A stretch of DNA of 64,000 nucleotides from Allokutzneria sp. A3M-2-11 16. Lineage in GTDB: Bacteria > Actinomycetota > Actinomycetes > Mycobacteriales > Pseudonocardiaceae. The notes beneath the pieces were generated by a model. That model worked only from the letters and a program-made list of their open reading frames with translations. It searched no databases and had not been told where the DNA came from. The translations under genes and the position numbers were made by a program. How positions within the stretch are numbered: the stretch's first letter is position 1; each line of letters opens with the position of its first letter. Location: assembly GCF_024213555.1 (NCBI RefSeq), contig NZ_JANAVO010000005.1, positions 124,001-188,000 on the forward strand, in the 5' to 3' direction. Shown piece by piece: positions 1-9,652 of this stretch.

Positions 1-53
1 TCCGCCCAGCGAATGCCGTGAAGTCCACGCGCCGGGCGGGGCATGATGGCCCC

Positions 54-389
54 ATGGCCGACTGCTACGAGCTGGTCGCGGACTGCCGGCTCCGCGCGGC
101 GACCGACCTGTTCGCCCACACCTGGAACCCGGTGGTGCTGGCCGCGCTGAGCCAGGCGCCGCGGCGGCGGGTGGAGCTGCGCGCCTCGATCGGCGGGATC
201 AGCGACAAGGTGCTCAGCGAGACGCTGCGCCGCCTGCTGGACCACGGCCTGATCGAGCGCCGCTCCTACGCCGAGGCGCCGCCGCGGGTGGAGTACGCGT
301 TGACCGCGCTCGGGCGGAGCCTGGTCGACGGGCCGATGCGGGCGCTCGCGGACTGGACGCTGGAGCACGGCGACGACCTCACCCCGTGA
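54..389 (+). CDS. HxlR-family winged-helix transcriptional regulator
   Basis: The 111-residue product has the layout of an HxlR regulator: a short helix beginning CYELVADC, then a single winged-helix domain over residues 10-95 with the typical SDKVLSETLRRLLDHGLIERR recognition helix and wing. These proteins bind DNA as dimers and often answer to electrophiles or drugs. ATG 54 is chosen because the family starts just before the first cysteine; an in-frame upstream start at 18 would add 12 residues unlike the family. It converges on a decayed SMR efflux gene, which may have been its target. Family call firm; ligand and targets unknown. Confidence 0.85.
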   Translation: MADCYELVADCRLRAATDLFAHTWNPVVLAALSQAPRRRVELRASIGGISDKVLSETLRRLLDHGLIERRSYAEAPPRVEYALTALGRSLVDGPMRALADWTLEHGDDLTP

Positions 390-542
390 GGCGCGCCAGC
401 ACGATCCCGCCGGTGATCATCAAGCCCAGCGGTGAAGACGGCGTAGGCGGTTCCGACCGGGATCGAAGTTCTGCGTCGGCTTGGTGCTCTGGGACCAGGC
501 CACTTCGACCAGGCCCGCTGCCACGAGGATCACCCAGTTCAC
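379..542 (-). pseudogene. Decayed SMR-family (EmrE/SugE-like) efflux gene with two internal deletions
   Basis: Read on the minus strand from a GTG at 542, the first 26 codons give VNWVILVAAGLVEVAW followed by S-x-x-KPTQNF, the first membrane helix of a small multidrug resistance protein including the essential glutamate. The reading then jumps to the PVGTAYAVFT signature that normally sits about 30 residues further on, and in a third frame to LMITGGIVLARLTG and a stop, the normal C-terminus. So an approximately 105-residue gene has been cut to 164 bases by two deletions with frameshifts. It overlaps the 3' end of the HxlR gene by 11 bases. No functional transporter can be made. Confidence 0.75.
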
Positions 543-712
543 AGCGCGACCGCCGCGTGCGGTCGTCACCACGAACATCCGGCCCGCGAGGGACATCTTC
601 GGGAAGGCAGGGGCGATGTTCCCGGCTACCTGCGGGTCTTCTTCTGGTTCTACGCTTTCGCGCCCAACACGGTGCAGCGCCTGATGGCCTTGGGAGGCAA
701 CTCGCGGCGCGA

Positions 713-1633
713 CTACTCCGTGCCCCACGACGGTCGTTGACGGACGTCCTCGGCGACATCGCGCAGCAACGCCAGAAAGACGTCGACCAGTGGCGTGAGC
801 GCGGTGTCGGCCCGGGTCACCGCGTGGAGCCCGCGATGCATCCGGGGCCGGACCTCGCGGTGCACGGTGCCGGGCACGCCGGACAACGCCAACCGCGACA
901 CGAGCGCGACGCCGATCCCCGTGCCGACCAGGGCCTGGGCCACGTCGTAGGAGGCGGTCTGGAAGCGGATCTTGGGCGTGAACCCGGCCGCCCGCGCCGC
1001 GCGGTCGAACTGCTCGCGGGCGGCGTGACCGGCCAGGATCGTCACCCATGACTCGTCGCGGAGGTCGGCAAGGCGCAGCGGTTCGTCGGTGGCGAGGGGG
1101 TGGTCGTCGGGGAGGACCACCACCAAGGGATCGATCAGCAGCGGGTGCACGGCGATGTGCGGGGGCGGAACGGGCGGCGCTCCCCAGGAGGCGATGACGG
1201 CGAGGTCGAGCCGGTCCTCGCTGACCTCCTCGATTCCCCGGTCGGAGGCCACGTCCTGGACCGACACGTCGGCGTCCGGATGCCGGTGCCGGAGTGCGGT
1301 CAGGGCTGGTGGGAGCAGGTGCAGGGCGGCGGCCTGGAAGGCTCCCACCCGCAGGCGCAGCGAAAGGTGGCCGAGGAGCGCGGCCAGCCGGGCGCCCGCC
1401 TCCTCCGCCTGCTCGTCGATGACCCGGCCGTGCCCCGCGAGCAGCGCACCGGCGGCGGTGAGGCTCGCTCCACGCGGGCCACGCAGGACCAAGGGCACCT
1501 TGAAGTCCCGCTCCGCGCGGGCGACCTGTTGGGTCACGGCGGCGGGCGTGAGCCCGAGGACGTGCGCGGCCGCGGCGAGGGAGCCGTGGTCCTCGATCAG
1601 GGCGAGCAACCGGAGCTGCCCGGGATCAGCCAT
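713..1633 (-). CDS. LysR-family transcriptional regulator
   Basis: The 306-residue protein has an N-terminal winged helix-turn-helix (residues 3-60, with SLAAAAHVLGLTPAAVTQQV as the HTH) and a periplasmic-binding-protein-like effector domain from about residue 90 (LRVGAFQAAALHLLPPAL onward), full length for LysR regulators. It is transcribed away from a LysE-type exporter across a 71 base intergenic region, the usual arrangement when a LysR protein controls the exporter gene, compare LysG/LysE. The ATG at 1633 places the HTH at the normal distance. Inducer unknown; an exported amino acid or related solute is likely. Confidence 0.88.
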   Translation of the reverse strand: MADPGQLRLLALIEDHGSLAAAAHVLGLTPAAVTQQVARAERDFKVPLVLRGPRGASLTAAGALLAGHGRVIDEQAEEAGARLAALLGHLSLRLRVGAFQAAALHLLPPALTALRHRHPDADVSVQDVASDRGIEEVSEDRLDLAVIASWGAPPVPPPHIAVHPLLIDPLVVVLPDDHPLATDEPLRLADLRDESWVTILAGHAAREQFDRAARAAGFTPKIRFQTASYDVAQALVGTGIGVALVSRLALSGVPGTVHREVRPRMHRGLHAVTRADTALTPLVDVFLALLRDVAEDVRQRPSWGTE

Positions 1634-1704
1634 TCACCGATCTTAATGCTGCCCTCTTTTTCCTTTGCTTCTCTGAAGTCTGCTGTCGCGACAACCTGGG
1701 CGCC

Positions 1705-2310
1705 ATGCCCACCCACGTGCCCGTTTTCGTGCTCACCACCTGGCTGCTGGCCATGCTGCCGGGAGCCGGACAAGCGCTGATCATCCGACAGTCCCTGACC
1801 GGTGGCCCCGCTCGTGCGCGAGCCACCATCGCGGGCTCCGCCACCGGGCTGCTGGTGTGGTCCACCGCCGCGGCGGCCGGGTTGTCGGCGGTCCTGCTCG
1901 CCGCCCCCGGCGCGTACCAGGCGGTGCGCGTCGGGGGCGGGATCGTGCTGGTCGTGCTGGGTATCAACACACTCCGGGCCGCTCGCAGGCCCGTCGACGC
2001 GCCCGTGGACGAGGGTGGCTGGACGGCTTATTTCGCCGGGCTGGCAACGACCCTCGGCAATCCGAAGGCCGGGGTGTTCGCCGTGTCGGTGCTGCCGCAG
2101 TTCGTCACCACCGATGGCCCCGTCCTGATGTCGAGCATCGCCCTGGGCGTGGTGTGGGCGCTGGTCAACACGTGTTGGTACCTGCTGTTCACCTGGGCGC
2201 TCGGGCGCGGCAGAGCGCTGGTGTCCAGGCCGGTCGTGCGCCGGGGGTTGAGCATCGCGACCGGTGTCGTGCTGGTGACCCTCGGCGTGGCCGTGGTGAG
2301 CGGGGTCTGA
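1705..2310 (+). CDS. LysE/RhtB-family amino-acid exporter
   Basis: The 201-residue integral membrane protein has about six hydrophobic helices, a PGAGQALIIRQSLTGG motif after helix 1 where LysE/RhtB exporters carry their conserved PGP motif, and a LGNPKAGVFAVSVLPQF motif before helix 4. These proteins export amino acids or small cations by proton exchange. The gene diverges from a LysR regulator and almost abuts the convergent FAD monooxygenase gene at 2311. The change of the usual PGP to PGAG is a small oddity. Family call firm; substrate not predictable. Confidence 0.85.
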   Translation: MPTHVPVFVLTTWLLAMLPGAGQALIIRQSLTGGPARARATIAGSATGLLVWSTAAAAGLSAVLLAAPGAYQAVRVGGGIVLVVLGINTLRAARRPVDAPVDEGGWTAYFAGLATTLGNPKAGVFAVSVLPQFVTTDGPVLMSSIALGVVWALVNTCWYLLFTWALGRGRALVSRPVVRRGLSIATGVVLVTLGVAVVSGV

Positions 2311-3919
<1,609 letters not shown>

Positions 3920-5185
3920 ATGCGTTGGTTGGCTGTTTCGACGGTGGTGCTGGTTCTCGCCGGGTGCTCGGTGCCGGGCGAGCCGGTGGACGTTCCGGCC
4001 CCGCCCGCGGTCCGGGCGCTGGTGGTCTGGTCGGACACCATGTGCGACAAGGTGAAGTCAGTCGACGGGCTGCGCAAGCAGATCGATCCGGTCGACGAGC
4101 ACTTGCGCGCGATGCACTACCTCGACCGGATCACCGACTCGGTGGACGACCTGGTTCGCGAGCTGAAGGACGTTCCGCCCACGCGGGTGGCCGCGGCGGA
4201 CGGCTACATCGGCGGCCTGGTCAAGACGCTGGAGTCGCTCCGGCAGCGCCTGCCCGCGCCGAACGATCCGGCGGTGCGGAAGCTGCCCGCTGACCAGGTG
4301 CTGGCCAAGGCCCGGCAGGTCGCCGCGATGGTCGCCGAGGTCGCGCCGCAGGCCCCCGCGCTCGCGGGCGTCGCGGGGGCGAGCCCGGAGCTCGACACCT
4401 CCTACGACCTCGCCCCGAGGTGCACGCCGGTCGGTCCTGAGCCGTCCACCAGGGCTTTCGTGATGTGGACCGACAGCATGTGCGGGAACGCCAAGGCGGT
4501 GGAGAACTTGCCGTCCGCGATGCCGGACGTGTCGCCGGGGGAGCTGTTCGGGGGTATCGAGCTGTCGACGTTCATCAGCTCGGGTCGCTCCCGCCTGGGT
4601 TCCATCGCCGAGCAGGCCGCCGGGCTCAAGCCGACCGGGGTGAAGGCCGCCGACGAGTACCGCGAGCGGATGCTGACGGCGCTCAAGACCGCGTCCGCGA
4701 AGATGCCCGAGCACAAGAACTCGCTCGACGCCTTCAACACCCCGGCCGAGGTGCTGAAGCCGCAGGCCGGGCAGGTCGTCGAGGTTTTCGGCACGGTGCG
4801 GCCCGTTGCGGCGGGTCTGGACGCCGCGGTGAAGACCGACGCGGGGCTCAACGCCGCCTACGACCTCGCCCCGCGCTGCACTCCGATCGGTGCCCCCGCG
4901 CCACCTCCGCTGCCGACCGCTCGCAACGGGACCGATCTGACGTCGTGCGCGAGCGGCACGTGTCAGGTCCAGGTGTCCGGTCGCGCGGAGATCTCCACGG
5001 ACGAACGGGTGTTCGTGGTGACTGTGGACAGCGGGGGAGTGTCCGTCTCCAGCGGTACCGGGGTGACGCAGATGCAAAGCGTTGGCGGTGCCGCCTCGTT
5101 CGGCCGCGCGGGCGGGAAAACCGTCCGGTTCCGCGTACTGGGCCTGACCTCGACGGCGGCAGTCCTGGACGTCACCACAAACTGA
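3920..5185 (+). CDS. Lipoprotein with a tandemly duplicated extracellular domain
   Basis: The product (421 residues) starts with a short lipoprotein signal ending in the lipobox LAGC (lipidated Cys16). The mature protein contains two copies of a roughly 150-residue helical module, about residues 27-173 and 174-326; both begin with a W-[ST]-D-[ST]-MC segment and end with YDLAPRCTP, so each probably has a disulphide. A C-terminal beta-rich domain of about 95 residues opens with CASGTCQVQVSGRAEI and resembles an autonomous domain attached to many actinobacterial surface proteins. No catalytic motif is visible. It should sit on the outer face of the membrane; function unknown. Confidence 0.8.
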   Translation: MRWLAVSTVVLVLAGCSVPGEPVDVPAPPAVRALVVWSDTMCDKVKSVDGLRKQIDPVDEHLRAMHYLDRITDSVDDLVRELKDVPPTRVAAADGYIGGLVKTLESLRQRLPAPNDPAVRKLPADQVLAKARQVAAMVAEVAPQAPALAGVAGASPELDTSYDLAPRCTPVGPEPSTRAFVMWTDSMCGNAKAVENLPSAMPDVSPGELFGGIELSTFISSGRSRLGSIAEQAAGLKPTGVKAADEYRERMLTALKTASAKMPEHKNSLDAFNTPAEVLKPQAGQVVEVFGTVRPVAAGLDAAVKTDAGLNAAYDLAPRCTPIGAPAPPPLPTARNGTDLTSCASGTCQVQVSGRAEISTDERVFVVTVDSGGVSVSSGTGVTQMQSVGGAASFGRAGGKTVRFRVLGLTSTAAVLDVTTN

Positions 5186-5243
5186 TTTCGTTCCGTTTGT
5201 GCCAACGTAACGCAAACCAAACTGAAGCAGGCCCTGTTGAAGG

Positions 5244-5278
5244 CTGACCGCCGATAATGTTCCCTTATCGGTGGTCAG
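5244..5278 (+). terminator. Hairpin after the lipoprotein gene
   Basis: A 14 bp stem (CTGACCGCCGATAA pairing with TTATCGGTGGTCAG, one G-U pair) encloses a 7-base loop 58 bases after the stop codon. No T tract follows, as is common for actinobacterial terminators. Confidence 0.55.
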
Positions 5279-5364
5279 GACCTGCGGTGATCCGACCCGT
5301 TTCTTTCGTGTTCTGTTACGTATGGTGACGCAACGAAACACGGTATTCCTGCTAGGTTGAGCCG

Positions 5365-6480
5365 GTGACGAACGCGGAGCCGACTCAGCGCCCCGCCGGG
5401 GAGTGCAACTACCCCGGCTGCACCCGCCCGGCCTTCCGGGGAGGCGGGCCCGGTCGTCCCTCGGAGTACTGCGACCTGCCGGAACACACCCGCTGGCGGG
5501 CCTGGAAAGAGCGTCAGCGCCTGCAACAGGAGGGAGCTGACACCCCGGCGACATCCGTCACGGTGACGAAAAACCAGGGCCCGGTAACCGCCGCGAAGGC
5601 CCGCGCCGACGAACTCCTGGTCGAGTTCCGGACGCTGGCCAAGCGCCTCGGTGAGACGCTGAACTCGGCGGTCTCGGAGCTGTCCACGCTGGCCGATCCG
5701 AGCGCCGCCGAGGCCCAGGTGCAGGCCGCGCAGGCCGAGGCCGCCCGCCGCATCGCCGAAGCGGAAGCCGCCACCGTCTCCGCGCAGCAGCGCGCCCGCC
5801 AGGCCGAGAAGGACAAGCTCCTCGCCGACGAGGCCGCCGAAGACGCCGGCGCCGAGGCGGAGCGATTCGAACGCGAAGCCACCGAGGCGCTGGCCGCACG
5901 CGATCACGCGGTCACCGAACTGGAGCGCGTGCGCAGGAAAGCCGAAGAAGACGTCACCGCCGCGCGCAACGAGGCCGAAGTCGCCATCGAAGGCGTTCGC
6001 CGTGAAGCCGCCGCGACCGTCGAGCAAGCTCGCGCCGACGCCGTCAACCAGGCCGAACAGGCCCGCAGGCTGGCCTCGAAGGAGGTCGAGCAGATCCGCG
6101 CCGTCGCCACGGAGCAGATCAAGGAAGCTCGCGCCGAACAGGAGGAAACCCGTCAGCGCGCCGAACGCGCCGAGCGCACGGCGGAACGCTCCGAGCAGTC
6201 CGCGACCGACGCTCGCGCCGAGCTGGAGCGGGCCAGGGCGGAACTCCAGCAGCAGCGCGAGGAGCTCGCCGAGGCCCGCCGCCAGGCCGCCGCCGACGTC
6301 GCCGCCGAACGAGTACGGGCGACGGCCGCGATCGAGGACGCGCGCAAGGCCGCGACCGAGCGGATCACCGCGCTGGACGAGGCCCGCGCCCAGACCCTGG
6401 CCCGCGCCGAGCGCGCCGAACAACAGCTCGACGAACTGATGGCCGAGGTCCGGCGGCTCCGCGCGAGCGATCGCAAATGA
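5365..6480 (+). CDS. Zinc-finger plus long coiled-coil protein (KfrA-like layout)
   Basis: The 371-residue protein begins with a compact C-x4-C-x16-C-x4-H cluster (Cys14, Cys19, Cys36, His41) in the context PGRPSEYC, like the FCS-type zinc fingers in actinobacterial DNA-binding proteins. From residue 75 to the end it is almost pure Ala/Glu/Arg heptad repeat, a continuous coiled coil of nearly 300 residues. This layout recalls KfrA-type plasmid proteins, which join an N-terminal DNA-binding domain to a long coiled-coil tail. The GTG at 5365 is the only start that keeps the whole finger. Function is inferred only: structural, DNA-bridging or segregation role. Confidence 0.7.
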   Translation: MTNAEPTQRPAGECNYPGCTRPAFRGGGPGRPSEYCDLPEHTRWRAWKERQRLQQEGADTPATSVTVTKNQGPVTAAKARADELLVEFRTLAKRLGETLNSAVSELSTLADPSAAEAQVQAAQAEAARRIAEAEAATVSAQQRARQAEKDKLLADEAAEDAGAEAERFEREATEALAARDHAVTELERVRRKAEEDVTAARNEAEVAIEGVRREAAATVEQARADAVNQAEQARRLASKEVEQIRAVATEQIKEARAEQEETRQRAERAERTAERSEQSATDARAELERARAELQQQREELAEARRQAAADVAAERVRATAAIEDARKAATERITALDEARAQTLARAERAEQQLDELMAEVRRLRASDRK

Positions 6481-6544
6481 GTCTGTAAGCCACGCTGTGG
6501 CGACACTGACCACGGAGTCGAGACATACGAAGCAGGCTGGCTGG

Positions 6545-7177
6545 CTACGTGAATGTGCCATCTGGCACGAGGGCACGCCCGTTCCAGAGCCACCTTGGAA
6601 TTCCGACGTAACACGGGGGAAGCGAGCCACGTGGGGGTTGCCATTGTGATCGGCCCACGATGACCTCAATGACGAGGTCGGACAGGCTGATCGCTGGCAC
6701 TTGGCCGGGAAAGATCTCGGTATCGCCCCAGCAGATTCGCCACTCACGCTCTGCGAGCCAGTCTGTCTGCCCAGGGTTATACGTGACCCGGCGGTCGCGG
6801 ATGTGCGTCGGAAGGTACTCCGTCGCGGATAGTTCGACGTCGCTCATGTACCAGACCGGCCGAAATTCCCGATAGATTGCCATGTCGCGCCTGAGCACTA
6901 CTGCCCACGGCGCATAAGGCCCGCGCCACGTGACCCCAGTGCTGAATAGTGTCTGTAGCCCGGCCGGTGAGACCTCGGAGGTGCACACCACCGGTCGAGC
7001 GGTGCCGAAAGTGGTGAACCCTTGGATGTAGCCCAAGGACAGGATGTTGGCCAGGCGATCTTCGGGTTCCGCAGGAACACCCATGGGTGGTGGATACTGC
7101 CCTCGCGGCCGCCCGGCGAAGTGCACCAAGTACGGTGGAAGATCCGGATGCTGGCCCACGCCGAACTGTTGAATCAT
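6545..7177 (-). CDS. AbiGi/DUF2971-like protein, possibly phage-defence related
   Basis: The 210-residue product has the running order of the AbiGi/DUF2971-type fold: an early His in YLVHFAGRP, an ANILSLGYIQGF loop, CTSE, APWAVVLRRDMAI, PVWYMSD and DWLAEREWRICWGD near the end. Members of this broad group include the proposed antitoxin of the AbiG abortive-infection system, and many relatives occur alone. The ATG at 7177 is preceded by a good ribosome site (AAGGAG, 9 bases away). Codon use and GC are clearly lower than in neighbouring genes, and decayed genes flank it, both signs of acquisition. The family assignment is from motif order and is tentative. Confidence 0.5.
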   Translation of the reverse strand: MIQQFGVGQHPDLPPYLVHFAGRPRGQYPPPMGVPAEPEDRLANILSLGYIQGFTTFGTARPVVCTSEVSPAGLQTLFSTGVTWRGPYAPWAVVLRRDMAIYREFRPVWYMSDVELSATEYLPTHIRDRRVTYNPGQTDWLAEREWRICWGDTEIFPGQVPAISLSDLVIEVIVGRSQWQPPRGSLPPCYVGIPRWLWNGRALVPDGTFT

Positions 7178-7277
7178 GGCTGCCAGCTCCTTACCTCTCA
7201 CATTGCCCCGAACGCAATTCACTCTTGAGGTGTAGATCGCGGCGCCCCGCTCGAAGGTTTCGGTGCCAGTTGTGCCG

Positions 7278-7505
7278 TTACCGAACCGCGAGCAGCAGGT
7301 CACCGCGAAGTAGCGGTGGCGTCAGGAAATCGCGCATGGCGGCCAGCCATTCCGCAGGGTGCTCGGCGCAGGGGACGTGGCCGGAGGTGATCATGGTGAA
7401 CTGGTCTCAAAGCTGCGTCGAGGGCGTCCATAGTTGGGCCAATGCCCTCACCGGTGCCGTAGGCGAGCAGTGGGCCGGGGCCGCGGACGATGCGGCCAAG
7501 GTTTA
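7278..7505 (-). pseudogene. Decayed alpha/beta-hydrolase gene
   Basis: On the minus strand the segment first reads RGPGPLLAYGTGEGI then GPTMDALDA, the oxyanion-loop start of an alpha/beta hydrolase. After a frame change near 7405 it reads FTMITSGHVPCAEHPAEW and LAAMRDFL, which is the histidine region and C-terminal helix of the same family. The roughly 200 residues that should lie between, including the nucleophile elbow, are missing. The remains end at a stop at 7278 just upstream of the AbiGi-like gene. This is an internal deletion scar, not a working gene. Confidence 0.65.
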
Positions 7506-7543
7506 GGTCAGCTCTTGACCTAGATGCCTGTGAAGGTGATGGC

Positions 7544-8629
7544 GTGACCGTTCTCGACACCCGCGCGCTCAACCGCGCCACGCTCGCCCGCCAGCTGCTG
7601 CTCGATCGCGCCGACATGCCGGTGATCGACGCGGTCGCGCACCTCGGTGGCCTGCAAGCACAAGAGCCGCAGGAGCCGTTCGTCGGCCTGTGGTCACGGC
7701 TGCGCGCGTTCGACCCCGCGGTGCTCTCGGACCTGCTGACCGGGCGGCAGGTGGTGCGCACGCACCTCATGCGCCGCACGGTCCACCTCGTCACCTCGGC
7801 GGACGTCTTGGCGTGGCGATCGCGCCACGACGCGATGTTGCAGCAAAAGGTGCTCGGGGTTTACCGCGACGAGCTCGCCGGAGTCGATCTCGACGAACTC
7901 GCGGCGGCAGGGCGCGCGGTGCTGGCCGATGGTCAGGCGCGGTCGATGAGCGAACTCGCGCGGGCCGTGGAGGAGCGTTGGCCGGAGCCGGGAAAGCGGG
8001 CGCTGGGCGAGATGTTGGTCGCCGGTCTGATCCCGATGGTGCAGATGCCGCCGCGCGGGTTGTGGCGGACGAAGGGAGGCGTGCAGAACGTCCCGGTCTC
8101 CTCGTGGCTGGGGCGCGAGGTCGATCCGTTGGCGCAGAACGGAACCGACCCGGTCGGCGAAGCGCTGGTCCGTCGCTACCTGGCCGCGTTCGGTCCTGCT
8201 GCGACGGCCGACCTGCGTGCGTGGAGCGGGCTCGCCGGACTGCCCGCCGCGGTGGCGGCGGTGCGCGAGGAGCTGGTGAGCTACCGCGACGAGCGGGGCC
8301 GGGAGCTGCTCGATCTTCCCGACGCGCCGCGCCCCGACGCTGACACGCCCGCGCCTGTTCGGTTCTTGCCGGCGTTCGACAACGCGATCCTCGGTTACCA
8401 CGACCGCAGCCGGATCATCGACGACGAGCACCGCGGCCTGTCGGTCGCGGGCACGCGCGTCGTCCTGGTCAACGGCCGGGTGTCCGCCACCTGGACCGTC
8501 GAGGCCGACACGGTGATCGTGACGCCGCTGCGCCGCTTCTCGCGGGCTGACCGCACCGCTGTCGCCGAAGAAGGCGCGGAGATGGCATTGTTCTTGTCCG
8601 ACAACGACAACGTGCAGTTCGTTGACTAG
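7544..8629 (+). CDS. Winged-helix DNA-binding protein of the AlkX/HTH_42 family
   Basis: The 361-residue protein matches the HTH_42 family throughout: LNRATLARQLLLDR at the N-terminus, GLQAQEPQEPFVGLWSRL, the VVRTHLMRRTVHLV motif near residue 82, and the closing VNGRVSATW with the beta-rich C-terminus. Related proteins (Streptomyces AlkX, E. coli YcaQ) are associated with DNA interstrand crosslink unhooking or resistance to DNA-damaging natural products. YcaQ-type catalysis uses a QxQ or QxD pair; here QAQ is visible at residues 39-41. The GTG at 7544, with AAGGTGAT upstream, fits the family start. A protective DNA-repair role is likely, the exact lesion unknown. Confidence 0.78.
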   Translation: MTVLDTRALNRATLARQLLLDRADMPVIDAVAHLGGLQAQEPQEPFVGLWSRLRAFDPAVLSDLLTGRQVVRTHLMRRTVHLVTSADVLAWRSRHDAMLQQKVLGVYRDELAGVDLDELAAAGRAVLADGQARSMSELARAVEERWPEPGKRALGEMLVAGLIPMVQMPPRGLWRTKGGVQNVPVSSWLGREVDPLAQNGTDPVGEALVRRYLAAFGPAATADLRAWSGLAGLPAAVAAVREELVSYRDERGRELLDLPDAPRPDADTPAPVRFLPAFDNAILGYHDRSRIIDDEHRGLSVAGTRVVLVNGRVSATWTVEADTVIVTPLRRFSRADRTAVAEEGAEMALFLSDNDNVQFVD

Positions 8630-8687
8630 AGCGTGTCCTGTAAGCCCGCCCGCTCACCCCATCCCCGGCGGGTGCCGTCTAGAGAAC

Positions 8688-8750
8688 CCCGTTTCGTACT
8701 CATAACGGGAAAAAGAGCGCTCCAAAATCCCGACAAGAGTACGAAACGGG
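8688..8750. repeat. 63 bp palindromic element, copy A
   Basis: The element has 14 bp terminal arms, CCCGTTTCGTACTC and its exact reverse complement, around a 35 bp core containing AGCGCTCC. It is identical, in opposite orientation, to copy B at 15363-15425; identity extends 9 bases outside this element on the left (8679-8687). It lies between the convergent AlkX-like and alpha/beta-hydrolase genes. Related copies are at 33889-33951 and 40252-40302. It carries no coding sequence, so it is a REP/MITE-like element or a protein-binding site. Confidence 0.85.
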
Positions 8751-8797
8751 AATTTGGGTTGCCCAGCTGATGTTGGGGGTCGCTTGTGGGATGTGGG

Positions 8798-9583
8798 CTA
8801 GAGGTGTCGGCGGAACCAGGCGGTGAGTCCGGCGTCCACTGCGCGGGCCTGCGGCAGTTGTGGGGCGGGTTCGATGCCGGGCTCGTCGGCTAGCGGGTGC
8901 GCGAGCCCTGGGATCGAGAGCAGTTCGGATCGTTCGCCCAAGGCGTCGGCGAGGCGGAGCGCGTCGGCGCGCAGCCCTGGGTGATCTTGTTCGCCGCTGA
9001 CGACCAGCAGTGGCGCGTGCGCGGCGATGGCGTCGGCCTTGGGGAGGAAGTCCAGGCTGTCGACGGCTTCCTCGGACTCCGCGTCGTACGGGTAGTCACC
9101 CGGGAAGAGGTCGACGACGGACCGCATCCGGATGGCCGCGTTGACGACCGCGCCCGCGAAGATCGGCGCGTCGGTCTCGGCGAGGACGCGCAGCGCGACG
9201 GCTCCGCCCAGGGACCCGCCGAGCACGCCGATCGGGCCGTCATCGACGGGCAGCTGTTCGCGGATCGACGCCAGCGCGGCGGGGAACTCCTCGAACGCCT
9301 GCTTGACGAACGGGTACAGGTAGGCCATCAGCACGTCCTTGCGCACCAACTCCAGGCCCGCGTCCATGGTGCCGTTGACCATGCGCGCCCCGCACATCGG
9401 CATGCCCAGGTGCACCCGCCACGCGGGCACGTCGTGCATCGGCAGCGCGGCGGCGAACGCGGGGTCCGACCTCGGTGCGTCCAGCATGTGCCAGGTGAGG
9501 ATCAGCGGCGCGGGCCCGCCGTCAGCCGGAGGCAGGGCGGTGAACGGCACGCCTGCGGCCGTGCCCGTGATCGGTGAGTCCAT
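8798..9583 (-). CDS. Alpha/beta-hydrolase (dienelactone-hydrolase-like serine hydrolase)
   Basis: The 261-residue hydrolase shows the nucleophile elbow GGSLGG (Ser124), an acid residue in VVSGEQDHPG and the histidine in GLAHPLADEP, giving a Ser-Asp-His triad. The N-terminus LILTWHMLDAPRSD supplies the oxyanion region. The long insert between strand 4 and the elbow and the lack of a signal peptide suggest a cytoplasmic esterase or peptidase-like hydrolase. It is convergent with the AlkX-like gene and divergent from the phosphotransferase gene at 9653. Substrate cannot be predicted. Confidence 0.82.
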   Translation of the reverse strand: MDSPITGTAAGVPFTALPPADGGPAPLILTWHMLDAPRSDPAFAAALPMHDVPAWRVHLGMPMCGARMVNGTMDAGLELVRKDVLMAYLYPFVKQAFEEFPAALASIREQLPVDDGPIGVLGGSLGGAVALRVLAETDAPIFAGAVVNAAIRMRSVVDLFPGDYPYDAESEEAVDSLDFLPKADAIAAHAPLLVVSGEQDHPGLRADALRLADALGERSELLSIPGLAHPLADEPGIEPAPQLPQARAVDAGLTAWFRRHL

Positions 9584-9652
9584 GCGCCCACGGTAGGACC
9601 ACGGGCGCGCGCCGGGGATCGGTTATGCCACCAGCGGAACTACGCTCCGCCC

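Noticed and set aside
386-1051. 221-codon plus-strand frame across the SMR remnant and LysR gene
   Set aside because: It is an antisense frame of the LysR gene; the region 560-720 may hold another unrecognised gene end (FFWFYAFAPNTVQRLMALGG) but this is too short to assign.
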